A stretch of DNA of 64,000 nucleotides from the NCBI GenBank assembly GCA_010015805.1, contig ML978121.1:310001-374000 (forward strand), written 5' to 3'. Below the pieces are notes generated by a model. It had not been told where the DNA came from, ran no database searches, and worked only from the letters and a program-made list of their open reading frames with translations. The translations under genes were made by a program, and so were the position numbers. This DNA is from Rhizodiscina lignyota (lineage: Eukaryota; Ascomycota; Dothideomycetes; Aulographales; Rhizodiscinaceae). Positions 23,101 to 34,513 of this stretch are shown here, piece after piece (within the stretch, counting starts at the first letter, position 1; every line of letters begins with the position of its first letter).

Positions 23101-26100
23101 CCAAAAGGCTTAAAGAAGGCAGACCAGTCGACCGAGACATTACGTACGTGCAACTTGCCGATGCTGTCTTGAATTATTGAGCTTCCATCCGTGTTAGGCT
23201 TCAGGGAGGGCAGCCAGAGAGCGCTGTGCGCTTGAGGAGTGCCAGCGAGACATGCCGCGCCCAAGCCGCAAAGCGTTGGACTGGGCCCGAGTTCGAGAAA
23301 GATGTTTGCGCCTTCATTGACAAGACTTTGGAAAGCATCGCGAAATCGAACAGCATTGCGAGCCTGCTTAGTCCAATACTCGGCTTGTTCAAGCTCCCCT
23401 TCATTGGCCAGTCTCCCGGTCATGCTGCTGATAATGGGTGTCGTTGGCGGGCAGAATTGCACAGTCTGTGCTACAGCCTTGAAGTCACTTAGCATCTCGT
23501 CCATGTGATATGAATGGAAGGCGTGGCTAGTGTCGAGCACCTTGTGCTTAACGCTCAGACCTGCAAAGTGAGCTTCGACAGCCTCGACAGCCGCAAAATC
23601 TCCAGATAAAACAGTCTGGGAAGGCGTGTTATAGCCTGCGACCTGAACCTTGTCACTCAGGCTCAACTCCCTGATTGCTGCTGCGATCTCGCCGCTGTTT
23701 GTCTCTATTGCTATCGTCTGTCCATGACGGGTAATCGCTTGCATTAAACGACCGCGCATCAAAACAAGTCGGCAAGCGTCGCGCAAGTTCAAGATTCCTG
23801 AAACATGAGCTACAGCAAGCTCCCCTACGCTGTGCCCCAGCAGAAAGGCAGCCTTCACGCCCCAACTCTGCCATAATCTCCAGAGGGATACCTCAAGGGC
23901 GAACAATGCAGGCTGGGCAAAATCGGTCCGGTTCAACGAAGAAACGATTGAGCTCCCTGGCTCGGCCCACATGACATCGAGAAGGGGGTACTCCAGCTCC
24001 GTGAACTGGGCAGCAATATCGTCTATTGCATCTCGAAAAACGGGAAAGACAGCATATAGGTCCTTGCCCATTCCTACATGCTGACTGCCCTGTCCGGTAA
24101 AGAGCATACCCAAGCTTGCCTTGCTGGTCTCGTTCGGATTGAGGAGCGCACCGAATCCTGAGCTGATGGACTCCAGCTGCTTGAGCATCTGCCACTTATC
24201 TCCGGCTGCGACCGTCAGTCTCCGGTGAAAGTGTGTGCGAGATGTGGCTAGCGAGTAGGCTACATCAGCCAGGCGATGGTTTTTCCCATTGCCGCTCTCC
24301 ATGTGCGACCCAAGCTTCCCGGCCTGTGCCCGCAGGGCAGAGTCACTGTTGCCTGACAGTACGAAGAGGACTGCAGCTGGCAAAGCAGGTTGTACCGTGT
24401 CGCCAGTCTTTTTCATGGCAGGCCTAGGGAACTCTTCAACGATGACATGGGCAATGGTCCCACCAATTCCAAACGCGCTTACACCAGCGCGCCGTAGGCG
24501 GCTGCTATTTGGCAGCCATGGTCGATTGTTCAGAACCAGTTCGAGATTGGTGCTCTTCCAATCAATTGCTCGGGTAGGCTCCCTCACATGCAGTGTTTTC
24601 GGCAACATATTGTTTTGCATGGACAATACCACCTTTAACAAACCCACGAGCCCAGCGGCCGCTTGAGTATGCCCAACGTTGGACTTCACAGAGCCGAGCC
24701 CCAGAGGATCTAAGCGAGGACGCCCTACTCCAAAGACTCCAGCCAGTGCGGTGGCTTCAATGGGATCACCTAGCTTGGTAGCGGTGCCGTGAGCCTCGAT
24801 GTAGTCGATATCGCCTGGTTCCAGTGCTGCCTGGGCCAAGGCGGTGCGGACCAGAGTCTCCTGGCCAGGGCCGTTGGGCGCTGTCAGGCCAACGGTGTGG
24901 CCTCCGTGCATCACCGCGGAACCACGCAGCACGGCATAGATGTCATCGCCATCACGCTGCGCATCAGACAAGCGCTTCAGGATTACAGCAGCGGCTCCCT
25001 CACTGAATCCTGTGCCGTCCGTGTCGTCTGAGAAGGCCCTGCAGCGGCCATCCGCCGACAGACCGCGGAGCTTGCTAAATTCGATATGTATACCCGGAGT
25101 GAGTAGAAGGCTTACGCTGCCAACCAGCGCCATGTCGCACTCGCCTTGGCGCAAAGCATTGCAGGCTAGATGTGTAGCTACCAGAGACGACGAGCACGCA
25201 GTGTCGACAGTCAGGTTTGGTCCCTGCAAGTTAAAGGTATAAGACAGACGGCCAGACAGAGTGGCGTTGGCACTTCCTGTAATAGAGTGTCCCTTGAGAT
25301 CTGTGGGGATTCCATTATCCGTTGCTCGATTTTTGCTGACGCCGAGGAAGACGCCTGTAGCGCTGCCATTCAGCTGGTCCCTTGTATAGCCAGCGCGCTC
25401 AAAGCTTTCCCAACACAACTCCAGCATCAGGTGCTGCTCCGGATCCATTGCTCGTGCCTCACGTGGCGAGATCCCGAAGAAGGATGCATCATATAAGTTA
25501 ATTGAGTCCAGGAAGCCACCTCTGCGGCAATATGACGTGCCGTCAACATCAGGGTCGGCATGGTACAGCTTGTCAGCATCCCAACGATCCTTGGGCACAT
25601 CAGTGGTTGTGTCGCCACCGCTTTCCAGCACCTGCCAGAAGTCCTTTGGCCTCGTCACACCACCAGGTAATCGGCACGCCATGGAAATTATAGCAACATC
25701 TTCATTGGTACCGTTGAAGCCGTGGCACACCATGCGGGATTCCTGTTTGCGGGGTTCCATGTTGCCTGAGCCTGCCAGGTATGCAGCCAATGTCTTGATC
25801 GTAAAGTGCTCAAACAGTTTGGGTATCGGCACAGGTCGATGCAGCTGTCTCTCTAAGGCTACTTGCATGCGGACGATGCGCACGGAATCGCCGCCGACGT
25901 TGAAAAAGTTATCCTCTATGCCAAAGCGATCATGACCGAGAATTTCTGACCAAATAGCTTGTATTTGTTGCTCCAACTCAGATGTCGGCTGGATGGAGAA
26001 GTGGTTTTTTTTGACCGCCTCCAATGGATCCGGGAGAGCCTTATGATTGACCTTTTCGTTGGGCGATAATGGTAACGCATCCATTGGAACAAAAAATGCC

Positions 26101-27641
26101 GGCAGCATGTAGGCCGGGAGCCGATCAGCAACCCATGCGCGTAGAATGCTGTCAAGGGAAGTAGCATTGTGAGAAGACGGTACACAAGCCACGCAGTACG
26201 CCACCAGGCGATCATCGCGACTAATGACAACCGCCGCGGACACGTCGGGATGATCAACAAGGACCGCCTCGATATCACCGACATCGATGCGATGACCACG
26301 GATCTTGACCACTCCATCTATGCGGCCAGTCACTTGGAGTTTCTCCCGTTCTATGAAGCGGGCTAGGTCACCCGTGCGAAAGAATAAGCCGCCGTGAAAA
26401 GGGTTGCTGAGAAAGCGAGAACGCGTGAGTTCGGCCTTATTGCGGTATCCATTTGATACACTGCCACCGCCAATATAGACTTCACCCTCACAACCCATGG
26501 GCACTGGTGACAGGTCATCGTCGAGGACATAAATTCGACCGTTGGCCACAGGTTTCCCGACGACAATGTCGCCCTTCCCAACTCTGCCGACGCTTCCATA
26601 GGTGGTCTCAGACGGTCCGTACACATTCCACACCGAATCAGCAGAGGCGAGTAGGCGGTCTGCAAGTTGGCGAGAGAGTGGTTCGCCACCACAAATGATC
26701 TTGGATAGTCGCGGCTTCCCCTTCCATCCAGACTCAAGGAGCATTGTCCACGTGGCAGGTGTCGCTTGCAAAACGGTAACTTGGTGGGCTTGAATTAAGC
26801 CTATTATCTCGCGCGGATCTCTAACCGCACCTGCGTTTGCGATAATCATTGTAGAGCCAGACAAAATGGGCAAAAACAGCTCCAGGGCTGACATGTCAAA
26901 GGAAATTGTTGTAATTGCGAGCAACCGATCGCGATCGTTGCAACCCGGCTCATACTTGCGCAGCGAACTTAGGAAGTTGGCGGCGGCCCCGTGACTGATC
27001 TCGACACCTTTGGGGCGTCCAGTGGAACCAGATGTGTAGATGACATATGCCAAATCCCGGTGTCCAATCTCCGTCCCCAGATTGGATATATTAGTGATTG
27101 AACTGTCTCTGGCTTCGCTAACGCTCGAACACAGCTCTTTCCAAGGCGCAAGACCTTTGGTAGGTTCGTTACTAAGGAGGATAAGTTTCAGGTCCGCGTC
27201 TTCGACCATATGACTGATGCGTTGGGCGGGGAACGAAGGGTCGATAGGAACGTAAGCAGCGCCCAGCTTGAGCACAGCTAGCATAACGGTGACAAGGTCG
27301 ATGGAGCGTGACACGGCAAGGCCGACAACGTCGCCATGTTTCAGACCTCGCTTTGCCAACCCTCGAGCGATGATGTTTGCAGATGCATTGAGCTTCTTGT
27401 AGGATATCTCAGTCCCATTGTGGATCAGGGCGATGTTGTCTGGGAACTCATCTACAGCACTTTCGAATAGTTGATCCAAACGGCCTTCCAGTAGAGAGAT
27501 GTCGTCGTTAGCGTTGAAGTCGTTGACCAAATGTTGATAGTCTTGGTCTGAGATATTACTCGTCTTTACTCGGTAAGACATCTCAGGGCCAGTGGACCGT
27601 TGGGTGCAAGGGTGAAACTTTTCCAGTGCAGAGTCTCGCAT
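20103..27641 (-). CDS. swnK: swainsonine-type NRPS-PKS hybrid synthetase (A-PCP-KS-AT-KR-ACP-R)
   Basis: A single intronless frame gives 2512 residues. Domains are as follows. Adenylation covers about 50-540 ([12 protein letters not shown] at 201, catalytic Lys near 530 in NEKVNHK). PCP1 has GGDS at Ser586. Ketosynthase covers 647-1070 (Cys816 in DTACSSS, His951 in EAHGTA, His991 in NVGH). Acyltransferase covers about 1175-1470 (GHSVGE Ser1271; HAFH at 1373-1376, the malonyl signature). Ketoreductase covers about 1560-1990 (TGGLGDIG at 1761, active-site Tyr1904). The second carrier protein has GIDS Ser2070. The terminal thioester reductase covers about 2155-2505 ([13 protein letters not shown] at 2312-2316). 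There is no condensation, DH, ER or thioesterase domain. Order and length match SwnK, which loads pipecolate, extends it once with malonyl-CoA and releases it reductively toward the indolizidine. An alternative start at 27581 (MSYRVKTSN) would trim 20 residues. Confidence 0.94.
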
Positions 27642-28715
27642 GTTGACATTTCTTCCTATTGATATGAAGAGAAAATAGGATCGGGGTATTGGAAGGGCAT
27701 CGCCTCCTGTTCGGACTGGTTAAACACTCGTACCCTGGGATAAGTTTTTTGACTTTTTCATCCACCCGTAAGTAATGCCACAGGCCGCTAGTGGTACCCA
27801 AGATTCTGTTGCTCAAGATACCTGATCCGCTCAAAGTATGGGTACGTAGCGTAAACATTCAGTAGCGTAGAAACTCAAAGTCCGTATCCCGGGGTAAGAG
27901 TGGTGATGATTAGTCATTCGTATATTTTTTTGCGGATATTGAATGTATACCCTATGTTCTTGCTAAGGCACGCTATCGACCTTCTCGGGGTTAATACATG
28001 CGGTGCTATCATCGGAACCGAGCTTTGTACCCAAGGTTAGACAGACGGGCAGTTACGTTACCTACGCGAGATTGACGAGCCAATCTAACCTTCATACCTT
28101 GTTGCACACTACGAGTACCACTCAGTTAATAGGTTTAGACTCGCTATTCCACAACCTAAGATATTAGATTTCGTCAACGATACACAGCATGCTCAGGGCG
28201 TGCATCTATATCAATGTTGTGTAGTAGTCGCATTTTAGTGCGAGGGTCGGGCCGGGCCGTACCAGAGTATTATTATCGTTGCGTCAACCACACCGGCATA
28301 CTTAGGGGGTGTACCTGCATTACGATAATGTTGTGTAGTCGTCGCATTTAGCGCGAAGTCCTGACGCTAGAGGATCGGGCCGGGCCGTCACACCGGGATT
28401 TGGCGTCTATTCGCATAACGCTAGCAGGGATTCCCACCAATCAATCCACGCAGTCCATTAGGAAAGTATCCATTAGAAAAGTATCCACTTCTTCCTATAG
28501 ATCGTTAATTCCCGCACATGGCGTTAGGCGAATTAAAGCAAAAATCCCGGTACGACATCATTATCATTGCGTCAATCACATCGGCTCTTATGTAAGAGAC
28601 TGCAGTTCTTTCCTTTCATACAGCAAAGTTTTCCAGTCGAGCTACAGGTAGCATACGCTCTTTCTGTCTTGATAGACATCGTTCTTTGCAATTGAAGGGA
28701 TTTGTACGGCAAAAT
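27642..28715. promoter_or_regulatory. divergent promoter between swnK and a swnH-type gene
   Basis: This is a 1.07-kb bidirectional promoter. It contains an imperfect direct duplication (28201-28266 and 28317-28396) that includes TGTTGTGTAGT, GTCGCATTT and TCGGGCCGGGCCG. A third partial element, ATTATCRTTGCGTCAAYCACAYCGGC, occurs at about 28271-28297 and 28559-28585. These are candidate binding sites for a cluster regulator. No regulator gene is recognised in the cluster itself. Confidence 0.5.
28201..28396. repeat. duplicated promoter element in the swnK/swnH intergenic region
   Basis: Copy 1 is 28201-28266 and copy 2 is 28317-28396. They share a 5' TGCAT start, the TGTTGTGTAGT core and an identical 13-mer TCGGGCCGGGCCG. 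Copy 2 has an extra insert of about 14-19 bases before the GC-rich box. Confidence 0.7.
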
Positions 28716-29725
28716 ATGGAGCGAAGTGAGAAATACACGGATTCTACTCCCCGCTTGTTGCCTCCTATCGATGCGTCCTATCAGCCATCTAGGGCCGTCA
28801 CCAAGATCCCGGCAACGTCTTCTCTGGATGAGATTCTTGCCCATCTTGAGCGAGATGGTGGTGTCATTTTGACCGATTTCGCCTCATTGGAGACTTTGGA
28901 CAAGGTCGATGAAGAGCTTGAACCTTACATGAAGCCCATTGCCGAGAACGACGGCTATGACAACTTCATTGGGAGAAAGACGCTCGTCGTTCCTGGTTTG
29001 GTCGGGAAGTCGGACACCATCGCAAACATCCTCGACACCAATGAGACTATTGAGAAACTCCTCAAAATAATCTTGGAGGAGAGGTACTCTGCTGTTTTTG
29101 AGAACCACACCGAAGAACTTGTCTCCGAACCATTGCTCAGTATTTCCGTGGCCTTCAATGTCGGACATGGCTCTCCGCGGCAAGCACTCCACAGGGACGA
29201 TATGAATTTCTCTAGCAAGCACCACCCCGGCATGAAAATCAATGAAGTAGACGGCTTTAGCTGCTTCATTGCTGGAACAAAGGTCACGCGCGAGAACGGT
29301 GGTACTATGGTCATTCTTGGGTCGCACAAGTGGGAACACGACAGACATGGTAGACCCGACGAGGTCTCATTCCTTGGTAAGTCTATGGAACCTGAAAACT
29401 CTTTGCTCGAGACTAAGAGGCATAATACGTAGAAATGGAGCGAGGGGACGCGTTCATCTTCCTTAGCACGATGGCTCATGGTGCTGGATATAACAGCATT
29501 CCTGGCGAGATCCGAAGGATCTACAATCTTGTCTTTGTTCGAGGAACCCTCCGCCAAGAGGAGAATCAGTTTTTATGCAATCCTCGGAGCAAGGTACTGA
29601 AGATGAGCCCAAAGCTTCAAACTCTACTCGGATTTAAAAAGCCAGCACTTAATTGGCTGGGGATGGTCGAGAATGAGGATCCCGCGAAGGACCTCGCTAC
29701 TATCTATGAGAAGATACTCGCCTGA
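28716..29725 (+). CDS. Fe(II)/2-oxoglutarate dioxygenase, phytanoyl-CoA dioxygenase-like (SwnH1/SwnH2 type)
   Basis: Exons are 28716-29376 and 29433-29725, separated by a 56-nt GTAAGT...GTAG intron. The product has 317 residues. The double-stranded beta-helix metal site is complete: His159-x-Asp161 in ALHRDD and distal His236 in STMAHGAGY. A 2OG-binding Arg is expected in the following IRRIYNLVF or VRGTLR segment. The protein is cytosolic with no signal peptide. SWN clusters contain two such enzymes, which hydroxylate the indolizidine ring on the way to swainsonine. I cannot decide between SwnH1 and SwnH2. It is transcribed divergently from swnK and shares its intron position and phase with the paralogue at 35553-36553. 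Confidence 0.9.
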
Positions 29726-30214
29726 ATGTATGGCGTCTTGTCACTTTCATTGTCACTTTCTTTAGGAAGGTTGGTACTTAGTAGGTGCTTCCTTCAGAAG
29801 TAAGAATATACGCAAGGCCTATAGGTAGATAGTCAGTCAATCGATGATTGCACCATCTTGTGGTCCCTGTCTGTCTAGATGTAAGGTCTGTCACTTAATG
29901 CCTTCGTCGCCTTCTTACCATTCTCAACCTAAGGTCGACACGCCTGAAGTCTACAAATACTCGGGTCGACCTCTTAGGCGCTTAGCGTCGTGCTACTCGA
30001 GCTTCTTAATGGAGCGATCACGGCATTGTGGGCGTCTCAATCGGCTCAAACTTATGCCGACGATCTCAATACCTTCTGCTCTTTAATAAATTCTCTTCTC
30101 CATCAAGGTGTTCGATCTCACTCACTCACCTCTAAAAAACAGCCAATCAGCGGTGAAGCAAAATATAAACATACCAAATTCTGTAATCAACAGCGGCACA
30201 CAACAATAACGACC
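29726..30214. promoter_or_regulatory. promoter of the alcohol dehydrogenase gene
   Basis: No gene is seen. A CCAAT box (AGCCAATCAG, 30141-30150) and a TATA-like AAATATAAAC (30161-30170) precede the ATG at 30215 by about 70 and 50 bases. A short direct repeat (TTGTCACTTTC twice) lies near 29738-29760 in the 3' flank of the upstream gene. Confidence 0.6.
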
Positions 30215-31377
30215 ATGGCACCAGAAATTCCCAAAAGGATGAAGGCTATTCAGCTTGTGGAAATCAAGAGACCATACGAGATTCGTGAGGTTGATGTGCC
30301 TACCAATCTCGACCCACCTGGTAAACATGAAATGATTAGAGGAAGATAACATGAGTGTGAGTCTAACAGGGTGCAGACCTCCTCGTAAAGGTAGCTGTAG
30401 CCTCATACTGCCATACCGACGCCATGGTTGAGCAAGGCATCTTCGGCGCCTCTCCCCCTCAGACTGCTGCCCACGAAGGCTCGGGCACAGTCGTCGCCAT
30501 CGGATCAGACGCAGCAAAGCATTTCCAAATTGGTGACCGCGTGATGTGTGGTCTGCCATTACACCCTTGCGGTGCATGCAACGACTGCCTTGGCCCGGAG
30601 AATCAGAGGCAGTACTGCATGAACCTGGAGATCGGACATATTGGCTTGAACACGAACGGCTGCTTTGCAGAGTACGTAAAATGTGATTCTCGTTTTACGA
30701 CAAAGCTACCTAATGAGGTCTCTTTTATGTCCGCGGCCCCTTTAGCTTGTGCCGGGCGCACGGCCTGGAGGGCTGTGTTAAAGACCGGCCTAAAGGCTGG
30801 AGAGTGGGTGTGCTTTATTGGTTCAGGTGGTGGATTGGGACACTTGGGGATCCAGTTTGCGAAAGCTCTTGGACTGAAAGTCATTGGCGTTGATGCTAGG
30901 AATGAAGGACTCGAACTGTCCAAGAAACATGGCGCGGACGTCGTCGCGGACGCTCGGAAAGGCAAAGCAAACGTGGTGAAAGAGGTCCATGCTATGACCA
31001 CTGGTAAGGGAGCTGACGCCACAATCTGTTTATCTGACCATAAAGATGCCTCTGGCATTGCGTGTGCCGTAACGAAGATGCATGGCACCATGGTACAGAT
31101 CGCTCAGCCAGACATTGTTGAAATTCCGTTTCGGGAGCTCATCTTTAGGGATATCCGAATTATTGGGTCCGTCATATCAGGCCGCGAAGAGACTAAGAGT
31201 ATGCTGGGCACGATTGCAAAGCACGGTGTGACAGTCACTACGGTCCCTTTCCAAGGCCTTGATAAGATTGACGAATTGAGCAAACTTGTTCATAGCGGCA
31301 AGTTAAGCGGTAAGGCGATTATAGTCGTCGATCCAGAACAGATAGAGCACGAGAAGAAGATCGGAGCGAAGTTCTAG
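30215..31377 (+). CDS. zinc-dependent alcohol dehydrogenase
   Basis: Exons are 30215-30320 and 30377-31377; the intron at 30321-30376 has branch TCTAAC and acceptor GCAG. The product has 368 residues. The catalytic zinc ligands are in SYCHTD and AAHEGSG. All four structural-zinc cysteines are present (HPCGACNDC plus the following QYC). The nucleotide-binding motif is IGSGGGLGHLG, followed by a Rossmann fold with an Asp at the end of beta-2 (VIGVDAR), which favours NAD(H). It belongs to the medium-chain ADH1-like family. This gene is not among the commonly listed SWN genes, but it lies between swnH-type and reductase genes in the same block. It could oxidise or reduce a ring alcohol or the released aldehyde, or be an unrelated ADH. 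Confidence 0.9.
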
Positions 31378-31731
31378 ATGAGTTAGTAGATAGCATCAGC
31401 AGCGATTGAAGCTCACCATTACTCGGTGACTATTCGAAATACAAGTACATCGCTACCATAGAGAAGCAATAGGATTGTCTTAAAAATATTACAACCATTA
31501 CGTTAAGGATCTCAAACACTCCCACGCCGTCCAGTATTTGCAGGATACCTTAAGCGTTTGACGAAACTTGACGTAATCCGCGGGCGTAATGCGAGTTGAT
31601 GACCGGACCCAAGCGTATTCCACTCTACTTTACTTGCTGCAACCACAATGCAAACCGAATCCGAGCCATCAGATGCGTTCTCGAGTACATTGATCTCGTA
31701 CTCTGGAATTTCTGAGTACGTCTTTTGCTTC
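31378..31731. other. convergent intergenic region
   Basis: No gene is seen between the two convergent 3' ends. A short open minus-strand frame here has no family resemblance. Confidence 0.4.
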
Positions 31732-32649
31732 TCATAGTATCGAACTCGGATACTCGTCATAATAAGAGAGGCCGTCTTGCAAAGTCCGGAAACGAGTCTC
31801 CGGGAAGTATTTCTCTCTGTGGGCTTGAACCTTGTCCCGGGGGTTCGCGCATGCCTGGCTGATGGACAACAAGTAAAAGTCGGCCAGCACTAGCGTGTTG
31901 TCGTCTTTAGCTGTCTTCACCATCTCTACAACAGCATGTAGCGACAGGTGTTGGATCCGGATATGAGGACGGTACTTCTGTTGAATGAGATTTACTGCGT
32001 CGTTCCAGCAACTGCGCTCTCCTGACATGAATGTATAAGACTCCCATAAGCCCGGTGGAGCTTTTACTAATGATGCCAGCCCTCGAACAACATCCCGTGC
32101 CCATGTGAAATCTACGGGCTCATTTCCTGTCCCTGGGATCACAATTCTGTCCTCTCCCCAGTTTACAGGGTGGAATTCGCCAATGTCTTTGATGTGCCTA
32201 TTCTCAGCAGGCACAAAATAGTCTGTTAACCACCCAACACAGACCAAAGTCCACTCGAGATCCTTCTGGGACCGTAGCATCTCGCGTATGGGCTCGTGCG
32301 GGCTATAGTAAAAGCCAGGCTGGTCAGGATACGCCTCAATGTTTGCCGCAAACTCCGCGGGAATGAAGCGTTTGCACTTCGGACTCTCCTGGCAGGCCAA
32401 TATGAGATTGCGGTGGACATCTGTGTAGGCTGAGGACATGTCTGAAATCGTCGATATCAGGACTTCACAATCGACCAGCGGAGTCCTAAGAGATGGCAGG
32501 GTATAATCCGTAATAGCCTGAACAACTCCCTGGTCGTCCAGTTGAGGTTTGTATCTCCGTGTGAGAATGACTAATTCGTGGCCGACTTTAACAAACTCTT
32601 CGCAAATGTAACGCGTCAAGTCGCCGTGACCAGCAATCGCCACCCGCAT
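31732..32649 (-). CDS. NmrA-like NAD(P)H reductase, SwnN/SwnR type (first)
   Basis: A single exon gives 305 residues. I start at the first ATG (32649), directly before the Rossmann strand MRVAIAGHGDLTRY; the frame is open upstream but has no ATG. The glycine motif is degenerate (AGHGDL). NmrA/isoflavone-reductase features follow: VDCEVLISTIS, RFIPAEFA and the substrate-loop WTLVCVGWLTDYFVP. SWN clusters carry two such proteins, SwnN and SwnR, which act on the iminium/indolizidine intermediate and on pipecolate supply. I cannot tell which this is. It is co-directional with the second reductase upstream at 33376-34513. Confidence 0.85.
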   Translation of the reverse strand: MRVAIAGHGDLTRYICEEFVKVGHELVILTRRYKPQLDDQGVVQAITDYTLPSLRTPLVDCEVLISTISDMSSAYTDVHRNLILACQESPKCKRFIPAEFAANIEAYPDQPGFYYSPHEPIREMLRSQKDLEWTLVCVGWLTDYFVPAENRHIKDIGEFHPVNWGEDRIVIPGTGNEPVDFTWARDVVRGLASLVKAPPGLWESYTFMSGERSCWNDAVNLIQQKYRPHIRIQHLSLHAVVEMVKTAKDDNTLVLADFYLLSISQACANPRDKVQAHREKYFPETRFRTLQDGLSYYDEYPSSIL

Positions 32650-33375
32650 CGTGGTTGGAACAATGGAAGGGATGATAACGGAATGCGTCACGGCTGCCAC
32701 GGCCGCCTCTTCTATCTTAGCTGCCAAGCCTCCTTGCCCCCGCTCGAGGATTTGTCTCCGAGTACTACCACTTAGAACTCGTACACGATTCTGTTCTCAA
32801 ACTAAATGACCGCCCTGTCCTCTTACATTATCGTGTACCGTCTCCAAGACACCAACGGTACCACGGGAGCCTAAGGCGCATGAGCGAACCTTAGTCACGA
32901 AAACACCAGATTAGCCGCACCTCAAGTTTTAATCTGAGTCGTTTCCTACACAGATCTATATATGTGACAAGGTGAGATCCAAAAAGCGTGCAAGAGCGGC
33001 ACAAGGGAGAACCGCATCAACCGCGACTCCCTCAGACATAGATACAGCAATCCACATAGTTTTACAGTCAACAAGAAACAAAACTTTCAAGCTGGATACG
33101 ATCAAGCAAAAACTGGAATCGCTGAACATATCCGCCCCTCTGGGACCAAGGGCACCCTTCGCAATCGTCGTACTACGTTTGTAGACTACATAGAAGACGA
33201 AGATGAGGCTGCTGATGCGTCAAGCTTTCAACGCTATCGCTTCAACAGTTCATTAAGCTCTTCAGAAACCCCAACGAGCGGACCACGGCTACTACAGAAA
33301 TGAGCTGCGTAAACCCAAGGCAGATGTAGAGACATTGCACCCAGACCTCAACCCTCTCTCTACCACCGGTGGAGA
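32650..33375. other. promoter region with a coding-like remnant
   Basis: No intact gene is seen. At 32972-33300 on the plus strand two overlapping frames look coding-like: a basic N-terminal part (RSKKRARAAQGR), then after a frame change an acidic part (DYIEDEDEAADA). I recognise no family. It may be a remnant. Confidence 0.4.
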
Positions 33376-34513
33376 TCATTTTGATGCAGTGCTTTGCTTG
33401 AGTTCCCAGCCTGCTCTGAAAAAGGCTTCGATATTAGTTGGTTGAACTTCAGGAAAAAGCTCAGCAAGGTTCTTTCCGGGCAAGACGTGCGCCTTGCTCA
33501 ACATCGAAAGCATGATCTGGCGTTCGACCTGGCGAAGGAATTCGCCACTGGCTGGATCGCTCATTACGGCTTGATTAGACGGCAAAGGTGTTATTCGGCC
33601 CTTACGAATCTCTTCTTCTGAGTCATAAGTGACTTGGAAACCTTTCCCTGTGATCAAAGTTAGAGATTTGATATACGTTCCTTGGCCATTGGGCTATATA
33701 CCTGTGGCCTTCCTAATGAGGGAGTCGAGATCTTTTACTTCGAGTTTGTTAGACGCGATGAGTGACTCGCGTGGCCACTCCTTGGCCGGAAGGCCGACTA
33801 AGCGCTCGATGTATGCCGCGACGTCCATTGAGTGCGTAAGAATAAGTGGATATGAACCGTCACCAGGGAAGACACACTGTTCATGGTCTATGTCAACAAA
33901 TGCCCAGAATGGGGTCATGTATGTCTTCTTAGGGTTATGGGGCATCGTGAGATGATCGAGGAAGATGCCGGCTCTGATAAGCGTCCAAGTCAGCTGCGGG
34001 TGGCGCAACAGTTCTTCTTCAGCCTCAAGTTGGAAGTTGGTAAACAGGTCGGAGCCACTATGCAGGTGAAGTTAGAATTATGGCCTCGAATGAATAGTTC
34101 AAGAGGTCTTACGGAATCGCGGCATGAAAATCAATGTAGTACTCAGTGGGAATGAATCTGGTCACGGTCCGTGATTGAGCAGCCGCTCGGATCAGGTTGA
34201 TCTGTGACTGTGCAGAGCCTTCATCGACTAGAACTAGGCATGATACAACAACATCAACCTTGTTCTCTTGGAGAACATGCTTGATCTGGTCTACGTTGTC
34301 GTAATCCAAGGCAAAACGTCTGAACGCGTTGGTTATGGTGGCATCTGCTGCCTGGATAGTGTGAGTTGATAGGGTTGAATGAAAAGTACAGCGTTAGACA
34401 AAGCTTACTGTCCTTGACAAGACGATGGCATTGTGCTCGCCTGACTCGACAATAGCGTCTAAAACAGTGCGACCGACACCACCAGTACCACCAGCAATGG
34501 CGACGACAACCAT
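33376..34513 (-). CDS. NmrA-like NAD(P)H reductase, SwnN/SwnR type (second)
   Basis: Four exons are read on the minus strand: 34513-34409, 34351-34113, 34057-33702 and 33647-33376. All have GT-AG introns of 54-57 nt, and the product has 323 residues. The N-terminus is a classical NmrA Rossmann motif, VVVAIAGGTGGVGR. Later motifs are VDVVVSCLVLV, RFIPTEYYIDF (the NmrA/IFR FIPSEF block) and LTWTLIRAGIFLDHL. It differs from the first reductase in intron number and glycine motif, so they are old paralogues, not a recent tandem copy. By context it is the second of the SwnN/SwnR pair, expected to reduce an imine/iminium intermediate with NAD(P)H. Confidence 0.87.

Noticed and set aside
34113-34351. 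Separate small minus-strand genes in the second NmrA locus
   Set aside because: The three open pieces join with good GT-AG introns and continuous phase into one 323-aa NmrA-like protein.
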